Positions 42,511 to 51,790 of a stretch of DNA of 64,000 nucleotides are shown here, piece after piece (the first letter of the stretch is position 1; every line of letters starts with the position of its first letter). The DNA is from Stenotrophobium rhamnosiphilum. GTDB taxonomy: Bacteria; Pseudomonadota; Gammaproteobacteria; Nevskiales; Nevskiaceae. The notes under the pieces are model-generated. The model had not been told where the DNA came from. It searched no databases and saw only the letters and a list, made by a program, of their open reading frames with translations. The stretch lies in the NCBI RefSeq assembly GCF_003052265.1, contig NZ_QANS01000001.1:806384-870383 (forward strand), given 5' to 3'. The position numbers were made by a program, and so were the translations under genes.

Positions 42511-43773
42511 ATGGGCGAGCGTACTTGTAGCGATCAATTCCGAGGCCGAGCCAGGCGCACGATTGCTGCTGTCTTAATCTTGGCGATTGCGGCTTGTGGC
42601 CGTTCAAGTGCCCCTACGGATGGCGCTTCAAATCCTCCTACAGCCAAGTGCGCGGTTAAGCGCGTTGCGTCGTACTCGACGGATTGGAAGCCGCTACCTG
42701 CTGCGCCAATCGCAGTGAGCGCAGAAGTGCAGGCCGCTCGTGATCGCTTGCTCGGCCCGGGCGCTACCGATCCGGCGCAGGTCAAGCTGTGGTGGGTGGG
42801 CGTTGCCAGCTTTATCGCCTCGATGGGCGGACATCTGTTCTTGCTCGATGCTTGGGAGATTGTTGGCCTGCATAAAGATTATTTGCCGCTTGGCCGCGAA
42901 GACTTGGTGGCGATTGCGCCTGAGATCATTTTTATTGGCCACGGACATTTCGATCATGCTGCAGACATGGGCTATGTCGCAGGTCGCACCGGTGCACCTA
43001 TTGTTGGCGGCGTAACCACCTGCAACAACGCACGCGGACAGGCTGCGCGTGATGGCAATCAAGATGCGTTTTCTTGCCTGCTGCTGGGTGATGCCAATGT
43101 GCCTGCACCCGGCACGATTCAGAGCATCAAGATCTGGAAAGACATGGAAGAAGTCAGCGTGCTCCGCCATGTGCATTCGGCGGCTGATCCTGCCGACTTG
43201 GCTACCGGCAATCTGCCCTTGGTATTTGTGCCAGAGATTTTGGTCTTTCTACAGAATCTGAATACTGATCCGCAGGAGATTCAGTGGTTCTTCGAGTCTC
43301 TCGATGATGAGGCGGGCAACTCACCTCCCGGTGGTGCTTGGGCTTATCACTTCAAAGTGGGTGACTTCACTTTGCTCTGGCACGACTCGGCGGGGCCGAT
43401 TGCCGATGGAAAAGATTTTGCTGAAGACATCCAATGCGCGCTAGATAGTTTCCCGGCTTGTGTTGATGTGCAGGTCGGCACGATCGTCGGCTTCGGCGCG
43501 ATCACCAGTGGCTTGCGAGATGTGAGCCTCTATGTGCAACACGCGCATCCACGTCTTTCGCTGCCTAACCATCACGATGCTTGGCTGCCAGTGGTTGGGC
43601 CTGGCGATGAGTCTTATGAAGTGCAATGGCGTGCGGAGGTTGCGTCGTTGCCGAATGCGCCGGAGCTCGACTACCTCAAGGATCCAGAGGATTACTTGAA
43701 GGTTCGCAATTACTGGGTTAACGATCCCAAGTGGAAAGAACCGATGCCGGGCTCTTCTTGCGCGGCGCTTTAA
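42511..43773 (+). CDS. Metallo-beta-lactamase-fold lipoprotein
   Basis: 420 residues. Signal region with RRTIAAVLILAIAACG gives a lipobox IAAC (about C29), so the mature protein is membrane-anchored outside the cytoplasm. The MBL metal motif HGHFDHAAD is at about 148; other candidate ligands are His residues of VLRHVHSAAD, LLWHDSAGP and LPNHHDAW. The fold resembles UlaG/ComA-type hydrolases; the substrate is unknown. Strong AAGGAA ribosome-binding site. Convergent with the DUF1302 gene. Confidence 0.8.
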   Translation: MGERTCSDQFRGRARRTIAAVLILAIAACGRSSAPTDGASNPPTAKCAVKRVASYSTDWKPLPAAPIAVSAEVQAARDRLLGPGATDPAQVKLWWVGVASFIASMGGHLFLLDAWEIVGLHKDYLPLGREDLVAIAPEIIFIGHGHFDHAADMGYVAGRTGAPIVGGVTTCNNARGQAARDGNQDAFSCLLLGDANVPAPGTIQSIKIWKDMEEVSVLRHVHSAADPADLATGNLPLVFVPEILVFLQNLNTDPQEIQWFFESLDDEAGNSPPGGAWAYHFKVGDFTLLWHDSAGPIADGKDFAEDIQCALDSFPACVDVQVGTIVGFGAITSGLRDVSLYVQHAHPRLSLPNHHDAWLPVVGPGDESYEVQWRAEVASLPNAPELDYLKDPEDYLKVRNYWVNDPKWKEPMPGSSCAAL

Positions 43774-43826
43774 ATGTTCTGAATTGAGTCCCGTCGCTCC
43801 TGCGCATCCTGCGCCCGCGACGTACA

Positions 43827-43840
43827 GGCCATCCATGGCC
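43827..43840. repeat. ATCCAT palindrome
   Basis: GGCCATCCATGGCC, the same core as the palindrome after thyA (37107-37118), here followed directly by a terminator. A GCGCATCCTGCGC-like near-palindrome precedes it (about 43802-43814). Confidence 0.65.
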
Positions 43841-43842
43841 AT

Positions 43843-43873
43843 AAAAAAAGCCCCGGTTATGCCGGGGCTTTTT
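43843..43873 (+). terminator. Bidirectional intrinsic terminator
   Basis: AAAAAAAGCCCCGG-TTAT-CCGGGGCTTTTT-type stem (GCCCCGG / CCGGGGC) with A-tract and T-tract on opposite sides. It serves both the MBL lipoprotein gene and the converging DUF1302 gene. Confidence 0.92.
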
Positions 43874-43891
43874 CGTGAAGGCAGACAAAAC

Positions 43892-46462
43892 TCAGAACTG
43901 ATACTTAGCAAACGCCTGTGCAAAGTCGCGGTCACGGTAGAGGTTGTGGCTACCGCCACCAGTGAACCATGTGTAACCAAGCGTGAACGAGAAGGCTGAT
44001 TTGTAGCGCGTCTCGACGAAGCTGACGATGCTCTTGCGGCCGTCGACAAAGTTTTCTGCAGGGCCGGGTGCGGTACCTGAGACATCGTGGGCAAAAATGA
44101 TCGTTGGCTGAATACTGATGCCGGGCAGAACGCTTTCGTATTTGATGACGTTAATGATGCGATAGCCCCACGAGAAGCGCGTTGCAAAACCATCGCGCTG
44201 CTGCGTTGGGTTAAAGCGCAGGCCATCAGGGCCGACGGTGCAACTCTTGTTGGTGGAACAGGCGCGTTGTGAACCATCGGCACCGGTGCCGTCTGCACCT
44301 GCGGTGGCGCTGGTATAAGTGCCGGGACCTTCAATTTGCAGCTCGCTCCATGAAGGCATATTCGGCACATGGGTTGCGCCGATTTCAAATACGGACTGAA
44401 CCTGATCGGCGTTGATGATGGCTGCCAAAGGATCGCTGGCGCCCGAGATATAAGTGCCGCCGAAGTTGTACTGCAGCGTTTTGAAATACTCGTAGCCGCG
44501 AATGTAACCCGGGTTTTTGCTATTGAGTGGTCGACTCAAATCGGTGGCTGCGTTGTCACCAATCATGCCGCCACGATAAGGAATCACAAAGTTAGGAAAG
44601 GCGCGTGCAGAGCCAGGAATGTGTCCCAGCGAAACTGCAGACGGAAGATTGAGCTGGGTCGGATCAAGACCCAAAGCGAGCAAGGTATTGGTCAGCTCCA
44701 CCGTGATTGGCAAAGCAACGCCCGCATCAATCGTGTCGCGGAATGGATTGTTGGTGCCTGCGACATCCGTGGTGAAGTCGCTAGGGTGATGCGTGGTGCC
44801 GTCAACGCCGATGCTGCCGTTGCTGGAGCCTGCGCATCCGATGTTGTCGTGGCAGCGCGTGAGTGTTGGGCCGAATGCAGCGAAGGCCAAATCGACGGTC
44901 GCAATTTGTAGCGGTGCTTTCGGGCGATAGGCTACTTCACCTTGCAACGATAAATCGCCCAGCGTGGTGTTAAAGCTGAAGCCGTAGAGCTTGATGTTCT
45001 CCGGGTATTCCAGCTGGAAGCGCGCGGTATCTAAAGGCGCAACGCTGCTCTTCGCAAGATTCGGATCTTGGCCGAGGAGTACGCGATTGATGGGCAGATC
45101 GGGGCAGAGATTGCCGCCGACAACGCTGACGATATCGAGCGCATTGGTGGCATCGCGATGTTGCGAGTTGCCACCTGCACGCGCGCAACTATTTTGCGTG
45201 GCGTAGAAGCTGCCGTAAGGCAGGCGCGAGTGGTAGTTCATGAAGTAGGCGCCGAGCTCGGTGCCATTGCCTAGCCATTCAGCGTAGTACTTGAGCGACG
45301 CGCCGTACTGACCAGAGTGCGATGGCGTGTGGTCGCGCAGGCGTTCGATATTGAGCGAGGTGCCAGCGATGAGTGCTAGCGGATTGTTTTGCGGACGCGC
45401 CAAGCTGCTGGGATCTTCAGCACCGCCACCAAAGCTGATCGAAACATTGCGGCCAGCGTTGTTGGTGCCGACATCAAGGAAGCTCATGAAGCTGCCCGGT
45501 GCGGGAATTTCTACCGGCTGCCATTCCAACTGATAGAACCCGCCAAGGTCGACGCCAGGAGCAATTTCCGTACTGGCGTAGAGCATGCCAACAGGCGTGA
45601 ACACTTCTTCTAACTGGAAGCCAACGCGATAAAGATTGTTGGCGTTAACTGGATTCACTTGGTTGAGGCTGTTGATGACCAACAGTGTGCTCTCGCCCCA
45701 GTTAACGGTTTGGCGGCCGAGTTTCACGTTGAGTGAGCGCTCACCGGCAATTTCAAACTTGCCGCTGAGTACGGCTTCCATCAGCTGCAGATTGGTGCCG
45801 ACTTGTTTCAGCGTTGAGCTGTCCGTGCGGCGATTGCGAACAACGCCACCAGCGCCGTAAATGCGGTTGTTCGGGAAGTAAACCAAGTTGCGCAAGATCG
45901 CTGTAGTGACAGGATCGCCGGTGTTTACAAAGCCGCGATCGCCGGGTGCGAAACCAACTTGCTGATAGTTTTCGCGAGTCACGCGGTTGGGGTGATATTC
46001 GGTGAAGTTGTTATTCACCGCGTCATAGAAATATAGCCAGCGTGCAAAGAATTCGAAGTTCTCGTAGCTGAGTTTGAGATCTTGCGTGACCTTGGCGACG
46101 GCCGAAACCAGATCGTGGCGGTCGTAATTTAAGTTGCCGTCATCCGCATTTAAAGAAAACTGTCCGGGCGCCGCGGCGAGTGTGCGGGCCGGGGTGGTCT
46201 GGTCTTTGAACACGCCTTGGCAGGATTGGAAATCTGCACAGACGTCGGGATTCAAGTTGCTCTTGCCGACCAGATCAGCAGCGCGGTTTTGCATACGCCA
46301 AGCGCCGCCAATGGTGATGGTGGTGTTGAGCACGCCGTTGATCGAGCTGTCGCCAACGGCGGCGTCAAAAGAAAGCGCGGATGCGTTGAACGGCGCGAGT
46401 AGAACGGCGGCAAGCGCCAAAAAGGCACTACAACGCGATACTCGAAAGGTGTTAGCGGACAT
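43892..46462 (-). CDS. DUF1302 family outer-membrane protein
   Basis: 856 residues. Signal peptide (CSAFLALAAVLLAPFNASA), then a beta-rich sequence with repeated aromatic/Gly strands and a C-terminal Phe (FAKYQF), consistent with an outer-membrane barrel. DUF1302 features: NGVLNTTITIGGAWRMQNR, SGKFEIAGERSLNVKLGRQTVNWGESTLLVINSLNQVNP (in pieces) and DVSGTAPGPAENFVDGRKS. Members usually pair with a DUF1329 lipoprotein gene, which is not adjacent here. They are linked by expression to growth on hydrophobic substrates, but function is unproved. Confidence 0.88.
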   Translation of the reverse strand: MSANTFRVSRCSAFLALAAVLLAPFNASALSFDAAVGDSSINGVLNTTITIGGAWRMQNRAADLVGKSNLNPDVCADFQSCQGVFKDQTTPARTLAAAPGQFSLNADDGNLNYDRHDLVSAVAKVTQDLKLSYENFEFFARWLYFYDAVNNNFTEYHPNRVTRENYQQVGFAPGDRGFVNTGDPVTTAILRNLVYFPNNRIYGAGGVVRNRRTDSSTLKQVGTNLQLMEAVLSGKFEIAGERSLNVKLGRQTVNWGESTLLVINSLNQVNPVNANNLYRVGFQLEEVFTPVGMLYASTEIAPGVDLGGFYQLEWQPVEIPAPGSFMSFLDVGTNNAGRNVSISFGGGAEDPSSLARPQNNPLALIAGTSLNIERLRDHTPSHSGQYGASLKYYAEWLGNGTELGAYFMNYHSRLPYGSFYATQNSCARAGGNSQHRDATNALDIVSVVGGNLCPDLPINRVLLGQDPNLAKSSVAPLDTARFQLEYPENIKLYGFSFNTTLGDLSLQGEVAYRPKAPLQIATVDLAFAAFGPTLTRCHDNIGCAGSSNGSIGVDGTTHHPSDFTTDVAGTNNPFRDTIDAGVALPITVELTNTLLALGLDPTQLNLPSAVSLGHIPGSARAFPNFVIPYRGGMIGDNAATDLSRPLNSKNPGYIRGYEYFKTLQYNFGGTYISGASDPLAAIINADQVQSVFEIGATHVPNMPSWSELQIEGPGTYTSATAGADGTGADGSQRACSTNKSCTVGPDGLRFNPTQQRDGFATRFSWGYRIINVIKYESVLPGISIQPTIIFAHDVSGTAPGPAENFVDGRKSIVSFVETRYKSAFSFTLGYTWFTGGGSHNLYRDRDFAQAFAKYQF

Positions 46463-46695
46463 GGGTGGGTACCCCCTAATGGATGGACATTTTTATCCTC
46501 CTGCCGAACCACTCATTTGGTGGTTTTTGCGCCCTGCTTTATGCAGGTACGGTGCGGCAACTCGCTGGGCGCGACAATATCCGCCTTGCCCCTTTTTGGC
46601 TAGTGCTCAAAGTGCGCCGATTGAAGGCGGAAAAGCCAATAGAAACGGGGCTTCGTGTATCCTTTCGCGCTCCTAAAAGCGTAATCATTCCGCCT

Positions 46696-47631
46696 GTGAA
46701 CTCTGCTCCACGATCTGCTGACGTTGTCGTTGTTGGTGCCGGCATTATTGGTCTCACGACCGCGCTGGAACTGGCGCGTGCCGGGCTGAAAGTCTGTGTG
46801 GTTGAGCGTGGGTTGGCGGGTCGTGAAGCGTCTTGGGCTGCGGGCGGGATTTTGTCGCAGCTGCCACCGGATGATCCGGTGCCGGAGATCCGCGAATTGC
46901 TGGACGAAAGCCTCGCGCTATTCCCGGAGTACTGTGCGGCGCTTCATCAGCAAACCGGCATCGATCCTGAGTTCTGGCGCTGTGGCGCGACGATGGTTGA
47001 CGCAAGCGGCGAGCGCTGGTTTCCCGACATCGCTCAAGTCCGGAATCCACATTTGCTCAAGGCTTTGGTTGCAGCACTGCAACATGAAAACGTGACCTTG
47101 CTTGAACAGACGCCTGTGATTGCTTGGCAAAAAGAAAATGGTCGTCTGACCGGGGTTTTGACCGGGAAGGGCGTTATCGCTTGCCGATGGGCTGTGTTGG
47201 CTGCGGGTGCTTGGTCGGGTGGTTTAGCGGCTGTGCCCGTGAGACCGGTTAAAGGGCAAATGCTTTTGCTCAAAGGCGAGCCGGGGCTGCTCAACCATAT
47301 CTGCATGGATGAGCGGGCTTATGTGATTCCACGGCGTGATGGTCGTGTGCTCGTCGGCAGCACTTTGGAAGAAGCGGGTTTTGACGTCACCACAACACCG
47401 CAAGCCAAAACTTTTCTGTTGGACTGTGCTGTGCGCCTCTGGCCACAGGCGGCGGAGTTAGAAGTTGAACATCAATGGGCCAATTTGCGGCCTTATCCCG
47501 ATCAGCCGTCGCCGCTGATCGGCCCTGCGCCGGAGACGCCGGGGCTGCTCGTTAACACCGGGCACTTTCGATTGGGCGTTACGCTCTCGCTTGCGTCAGC
47601 GAAGCGCTTGTTGCTGAGTGTGACGGGCTGA
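46696..47631 (+). CDS. thiO: Glycine oxidase ThiO
   Basis: FAD enzyme oxidising glycine to iminoglycine for the thiazole of thiamine. 311 residues from GTG 46696; the frame is open 70 codons further upstream but without family similarity. Motifs: DVVVVGAGIIGLTTALELARAG (Rossmann), EASWAAGGILSQLPP, VLAAGAWSGGL, PVKGQMLLL, VLVGSTLEEAGFD and NTGHFRLGVTLS. Ends two bases from the convergent last pilin gene. The same thiO/minor-pilin adjacency exists in Pseudomonas aeruginosa. Confidence 0.9.
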   Translation: MNSAPRSADVVVVGAGIIGLTTALELARAGLKVCVVERGLAGREASWAAGGILSQLPPDDPVPEIRELLDESLALFPEYCAALHQQTGIDPEFWRCGATMVDASGERWFPDIAQVRNPHLLKALVAALQHENVTLLEQTPVIAWQKENGRLTGVLTGKGVIACRWAVLAAGAWSGGLAAVPVRPVKGQMLLLKGEPGLLNHICMDERAYVIPRRDGRVLVGSTLEEAGFDVTTTPQAKTFLLDCAVRLWPQAAELEVEHQWANLRPYPDQPSPLIGPAPETPGLLVNTGHFRLGVTLSLASAKRLLLSVTG

Positions 47632-47633
47632 AT

Positions 47634-48104
47634 TTATCGCCAGCAGCGCGCTGAAGTTGCACCGTTGAACGCGGTTGCACTTTTCTGACCGACTGAAGTG
47701 AGCGCAAACGTTCGGCAATCCTTATCTTTTTCTTGCGTGCCGACTGCGGCCGCATGCAGCGTGAATGATGCTGCGCTGGGATCGAGCAGTTCTATCTTGT
47801 AAATACTCGAGCCGCTGCCATTCAAAGTTTTTGAGATTTGGCCTTGGCGATTCAGAAAGAAGTGCGTGGCATTTGTATTGTTGCTCCCTAGCAGCGCAGA
47901 AAGATTCGTTGCGTATTTGCCTTGATTTAAGGCCTGCGCTTCTTGTTTGCCGGATAAATCAGACAGCATGCCTTGAGCTAAGGCGCGATTACTGCGTAGA
48001 ACATAGCTTTGATAATTGGGCACTGCGATTGCAGTGAGCACAGCCATTATCATTCCGGCGATTAGTAATTCTAAAAGCGTGAAGCCGGACTGATGTTTTT
48101 CCAT
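47634..48104 (-). CDS. Type IV pilin-like protein PilE (cluster 1, second)
   Basis: Class III/type IVa prepilin, 156 residues. Very short leader MEKHQSG cleaved before FTLLELLIAG, with Glu5; hydrophobic helix to about residue 35, then a globular domain with a C-terminal Cys pair (KDCRTF...ARCW) that would form the D-region disulfide loop. Last gene of cluster 1, four bases after another pilE-like gene. Likely a minor pilin of the tip complex. Confidence 0.88.
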   Translation of the reverse strand: MEKHQSGFTLLELLIAGMIMAVLTAIAVPNYQSYVLRSNRALAQGMLSDLSGKQEAQALNQGKYATNLSALLGSNNTNATHFFLNRQGQISKTLNGSGSSIYKIELLDPSAASFTLHAAAVGTQEKDKDCRTFALTSVGQKSATAFNGATSARCWR

Positions 48105-48107
48105 TAA

Positions 48108-48572
48108 TTAAATCCACGGTGTTCCTGATCCCAATGTGCCGCGCTCTTTTTTGAGGCGAAGGTTAGGATCAGGCTCGGCGGAGTTGTAGATCAGATGCAA
48201 GTCACCATCAGAGGCCTGCGCGTGTTGCGGTACGGCTTGCAGGCGGTAGCAGCGACTCAAAGGGCAGGTCTTCTCGTCAACAATAAATGCGCTTAAAAGA
48301 TATTGGCTCGTGTGCGCGCAGCTTGCGGCACTCGTGGCGTTGTAACCCAGCGCTCTCAGATCAATGGCGTAACTGTTGTGGCGAGTGAAATAAGCTTCTT
48401 GAAGGCGCGCCAGATTGATCATGCACGCTACGCCATTGCTGCGCTCAGCGCGGAGGCGATAGCTGGAATAACTGGGAATCGCGATGGCGGCAGTGATGCT
48501 GACAATTAATGCGGCGATGATCAGTTCGATGAGCGTAAAGCCTGTCTCTGTCAGTCGCGCGGAGATCATCAC
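48108..48572 (-). CDS. Type IV pilin-like protein PilE (cluster 1, first)
   Basis: Minor prepilin, 154 residues. Leader MMISARLTETG before FTLIELIIAALIV (Glu5). Globular part has several Cys (CMINL, SCAHT, KTCPLSRC), more than one disulfide possible. ATGA overlap with the pilY1 stop gives coupling. Clearly different in sequence from its neighbour, so not a recent duplicate. Confidence 0.88.
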   Translation of the reverse strand: MMISARLTETGFTLIELIIAALIVSITAAIAIPSYSSYRLRAERSNGVACMINLARLQEAYFTRHNSYAIDLRALGYNATSAASCAHTSQYLLSAFIVDEKTCPLSRCYRLQAVPQHAQASDGDLHLIYNSAEPDPNLRLKKERGTLGSGTPWI

Positions 48573-51124
48573 TTGTTGGCCTCAAGCCAATCAATTTCTC
48601 CATTGCGTGTTTTAGAACCAGGCTTTATTTGAAACTGAGTGATTCCGCCCGTTGAAGTTTGAGTGATCACACTCAATTCATTGCTGGGTTTTCTTTCTGC
48701 GCCATTGAGATGCAAGCTTGGAGCGGCGCTCATTCCTGTTCCGAGACTGACAGGGTCAGCAGTAGAACTACTGGATGTTGCATCGCCTTTTTCTTCAGGG
48801 CTGCCGCAAGCTGCAGAATCAAAACTTGCTGTGCCGGTTTTGTAGTTCAAGCAATAAAGATAACTCTTGGCTTCTGTCATGCATGGCGCAAGGCAGGGCA
48901 CGAAGCTGCTGACGAAGAGTGTGTCTCCGAGTAATGAAGATCGAGTGATAACGCGTTCGGCGGTGCCATCTTTGCTCTGCTTCAGTGAACGCTTCCAGCC
49001 CTTACTAGCTGCGGTTAGGTTTGCGAGTGCGCTATGTGTTGTCGCGCCATTGATACCTTGTATCTCTCCTGTGCTCATCACCTTGGCGTCGCTTACGTCC
49101 ACAAGCTTGTTAAAACTCGGCGTGACCTCAGGCAAGGTGTCGATAACCGCAAATAGGCTTTGTACTTTACTGCTGCTTTTATCTGCTTCAGAAAAGTAGC
49201 GACCCGTGCCAGTCATTACCCAGTGATCACCTTGCTCGTTTCTGGTGATTGAAGGCGAAGCGACAATCGGATTGCCCGGATTGAGGAGCAGTGCTGGCGC
49301 TGACCAATCACTTGGACTCTTGCTAGCCCCTGCTTTTGAGGAATTGAAGTCCAATTTAAACAGCTTGCCTGAAGGTTTACTTTCAGTGCCGCCGACCGTG
49401 CCGAAGTACAAGGCATCCGCGCTAAAGTCCAAATTCCAATCAACAGTAACGGGATCGCCAACAAAACTATTCGGCGCACCAGTTTGTTGCTGCGTTCCGA
49501 GATCGTAGAGATAGGTGTCTTTGCCGCTGGTAACGAATTCTTTGCGACTTAGATCGTAGACATACAGTTTTGCAGAACGCTTTGTCGTCGCTGTAAACGA
49601 GTTTTTTGACGTGCTAGGTTCGGGACCAGAACCAAAGATCAGATACCACTGATCGTCTTCACTTCCGTTAGATCGAAATGCCGCGACGGTAGGGTAAGAA
49701 GTTGTAAATCCCATGTTGTCAGTGGGATCAGTGAGCTCAGCAATAAGTGTTGGTTGCTGCTCTGGGTCAGTGATATCCATGAGGACATAGGCAGAGCGTT
49801 GAGTCAGCGCAGTGATTGGCGCGCCCTTGGATGTGAAATTGCTAAATCCTTTTGCATTGGCACGAACATTCAAGCTAATTGGAGCCCCGCCAAAGCGCAT
49901 GCCGATCGCCATCACTGTTCCCCATCCACCGGGGTGCGTTTCATCATCAGAGAATATGCGCGCATCAAAGACGCGTGGCTTGGCATCCATGTACCAGACA
50001 TGGTCGTAGTTTTTGGACTGAAGCCAGTAGAGATGCGGCAAGAGGTTGTAAGGAATGTAAGCCCAGATCTCTGAGCCTAGAGGATGCTGAGTTTCAGACT
50101 TTGAGCCTTGGAGCTCATAAGACTGAGTTTGCGAGTTGTAGAAGCCAGCATTAAACGCATGGATCATGCCGTCGTTGGCGCCGACGTAAACCATATTTCT
50201 GCGCTGCGAATATTTCGACCGAAATTTCCCGTAGCTCTTGTCGTTGTAGAGCAGGTCAAACGCTTCCGCTGGAGTTCCGACTTCTGTTGGGCTGGAATTG
50301 ACGATATCGCCCAGACGCATCACTTCAGTTGCACCATCATTGTTGTAATCCAATGTTCGGTTACGCATGCCTAGTTTGGTGTTATTGGATTCGTCTCCGC
50401 GAACGTAGTTGACCAGAGCATTTGCTGAAACTGCATCTGGAACATTCAGAATCCCAAAGCTACCGGCGCCAAAATTTTTAGGCGCAAAATCTTTAACTTC
50501 GTCGCTGTCGGCAGCGCCGTCGCCATTGAGGTCGAGGTAAGTAAAAATGTGGCGGCCGGTGTCCGCCTTTGCGCTGTAGTTACGCTGTGTTGTGACGTCG
50601 CTTAAATCAGATAATCGTTTGCCTGCGTCCCATAGCGTATGCAGATCTGCTAGAGGTTTGATCTCAGTTGCGGCGCTTGTATTCGCGCTGGGATAAACCT
50701 TGAACTTAAAGCGAGCTATTTTTTGTTGATGGTCTGTTTCGTCAAAGAAGATGCGTACTGCGGGATCAACGCTGTAATCGCTATCTTGCAGAACGCCATC
50801 GCCGTTACCGTCTTCGCGAAGATTCCCAATCGAGTCGATGAATACGGCATGCAGTGATCCTATCCAAGTCGCTGTATTATTTTGAGCGTCAGTAAATGAA
50901 GCAGCGTACGTCGCTTGATACGCCGCACCAGCGCCGCTGCTTGCATGCGCTGCAATAGAAACAGCCGTTGCGCCGAGAGGCCTATCGTAAAAGTAATCTT
51001 CTGATTGACTCGAAATGTGTTTGGCCAGCGAGGCCTGCGTTCGTAGTGATAAAAGTGCAAGGCCTAGACACAACGTGCCAATAACAATCGGAAGAGCGAT
51101 TTGACGGACCAGTCTCCAGGGCAT
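48569..51124 (-). CDS. pilY1: Short PilY1-type pilus tip protein lacking the vWA domain
   Basis: 851 residues, against more than 1,100 for most PilY1. N-terminal signal anchor (LVRQIALPIVIGTLCLGLALLSL). No MIDAS motif or vWA fold precedes the C-terminal PilC/PilY beta-propeller, which starts around residue 260 (LGDIVNSSPTEVG, YVGANDGMIHAFNAGFY) and has the usual VLxDITDPEQQP and LIFGSGPEPS. Before it lie three EF-hand-like calcium loops: DGNGDGVLQDSD (105-116), DLNGDGAADSDE (198-209) and DYNNDGATEV (259 on). Calcium control of pilus extension/retraction is known for PilY1, but at a C-terminal site. GGAG six bases before ATG. Position pilX-pilY1-pilE matches minor-pilin operons. Confidence 0.88.
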   Translation of the reverse strand: MPWRLVRQIALPIVIGTLCLGLALLSLRTQASLAKHISSQSEDYFYDRPLGATAVSIAAHASSGAGAAYQATYAASFTDAQNNTATWIGSLHAVFIDSIGNLREDGNGDGVLQDSDYSVDPAVRIFFDETDHQQKIARFKFKVYPSANTSAATEIKPLADLHTLWDAGKRLSDLSDVTTQRNYSAKADTGRHIFTYLDLNGDGAADSDEVKDFAPKNFGAGSFGILNVPDAVSANALVNYVRGDESNNTKLGMRNRTLDYNNDGATEVMRLGDIVNSSPTEVGTPAEAFDLLYNDKSYGKFRSKYSQRRNMVYVGANDGMIHAFNAGFYNSQTQSYELQGSKSETQHPLGSEIWAYIPYNLLPHLYWLQSKNYDHVWYMDAKPRVFDARIFSDDETHPGGWGTVMAIGMRFGGAPISLNVRANAKGFSNFTSKGAPITALTQRSAYVLMDITDPEQQPTLIAELTDPTDNMGFTTSYPTVAAFRSNGSEDDQWYLIFGSGPEPSTSKNSFTATTKRSAKLYVYDLSRKEFVTSGKDTYLYDLGTQQQTGAPNSFVGDPVTVDWNLDFSADALYFGTVGGTESKPSGKLFKLDFNSSKAGASKSPSDWSAPALLLNPGNPIVASPSITRNEQGDHWVMTGTGRYFSEADKSSSKVQSLFAVIDTLPEVTPSFNKLVDVSDAKVMSTGEIQGINGATTHSALANLTAASKGWKRSLKQSKDGTAERVITRSSLLGDTLFVSSFVPCLAPCMTEAKSYLYCLNYKTGTASFDSAACGSPEEKGDATSSSSTADPVSLGTGMSAAPSLHLNGAERKPSNELSVITQTSTGGITQFQIKPGSKTRNGEIDWLEANK

Positions 51125-51136
51125 GAGATTCTCCGG

Positions 51137-51790
51137 CTAATTCCTGATGACGTGGCGATAGATTGATGAGGTGAAGTCGACTGCCTGTGAATTTGGATCT
51201 TGTCCGCGGGCCGTTACATTGAAATACAGACTGCTACCACCCGATGCCGCGCTCTTTCCTAGGCTTTCGTACCCGGAGGCCATTGCCACGTCGGAGCCTG
51301 AATTGAGATCGGCGCGAAGTCTCTTAACCGTGGCAGATGCCTGCAGTACAAATTCGGGCGATTCGGCATTGGCGACATTGCGGCTGTAATGAACCTGGAT
51401 GCTGCTCATATCCAGTCGGTCAAAACTAGAAGCGAGCTCTAATGGCGCGCTGTACCAATCGATGGGTGCTGCGCTGCCGGTGCTACTAGTGAGCGTCATC
51501 CCGGCAGGGATGGGATGGTTAAAAATTTTGTTTGGGATCGTGCCGCCAATAGCTACGGGCCATCCGCGGTTGTAGACGTGGGGATCAATTAATTGACTGA
51601 CTAAAGTTCTCGTCGCTTCCGCGGCCTCGAAAGCTTGGGTGTTCAGATTGTTATTCGCGCTCATCCTGCTTTCCAGCCCGGCGTTTTTGAGCGCCAATAC
51701 ACCGACGGTTGTCAGTACGGCGAGGAAAACGATGCCTGTGACCAATGCGTATCCATGCGAGGGACGATTGTTTCGAGCACGCAGCATCAT
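51137..51790 (-). CDS. pilX: Minor pilin PilX (cluster 1)
   Basis: 217 residues. Leader MMLRARNNRPSHG before YALVTGIVFLAVLTTVGVLAL; residue 5 of the mature protein is Thr, not Glu, as in the GspK-like tip pilins. PilX-family helix continues KNAGLESRMSANNNLNTQAFEAAEA (in parts). ATGA overlap with pilW. Expected to join PilV, PilW, FimU and PilY1 in the pilus-priming complex. Confidence 0.88.
   Translation of the reverse strand: MMLRARNNRPSHGYALVTGIVFLAVLTTVGVLALKNAGLESRMSANNNLNTQAFEAAEATRTLVSQLIDPHVYNRGWPVAIGGTIPNKIFNHPIPAGMTLTSSTGSAAPIDWYSAPLELASSFDRLDMSSIQVHYSRNVANAESPEFVLQASATVKRLRADLNSGSDVAMASGYESLGKSAASGGSSLYFNVTARGQDPNSQAVDFTSSIYRHVIRN

Noticed and set aside
46483..46695. N-terminal extension of thiO
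   Set aside because: The open frame upstream lacks similarity to ThiO, whose Rossmann motif should begin within about ten residues of the start.
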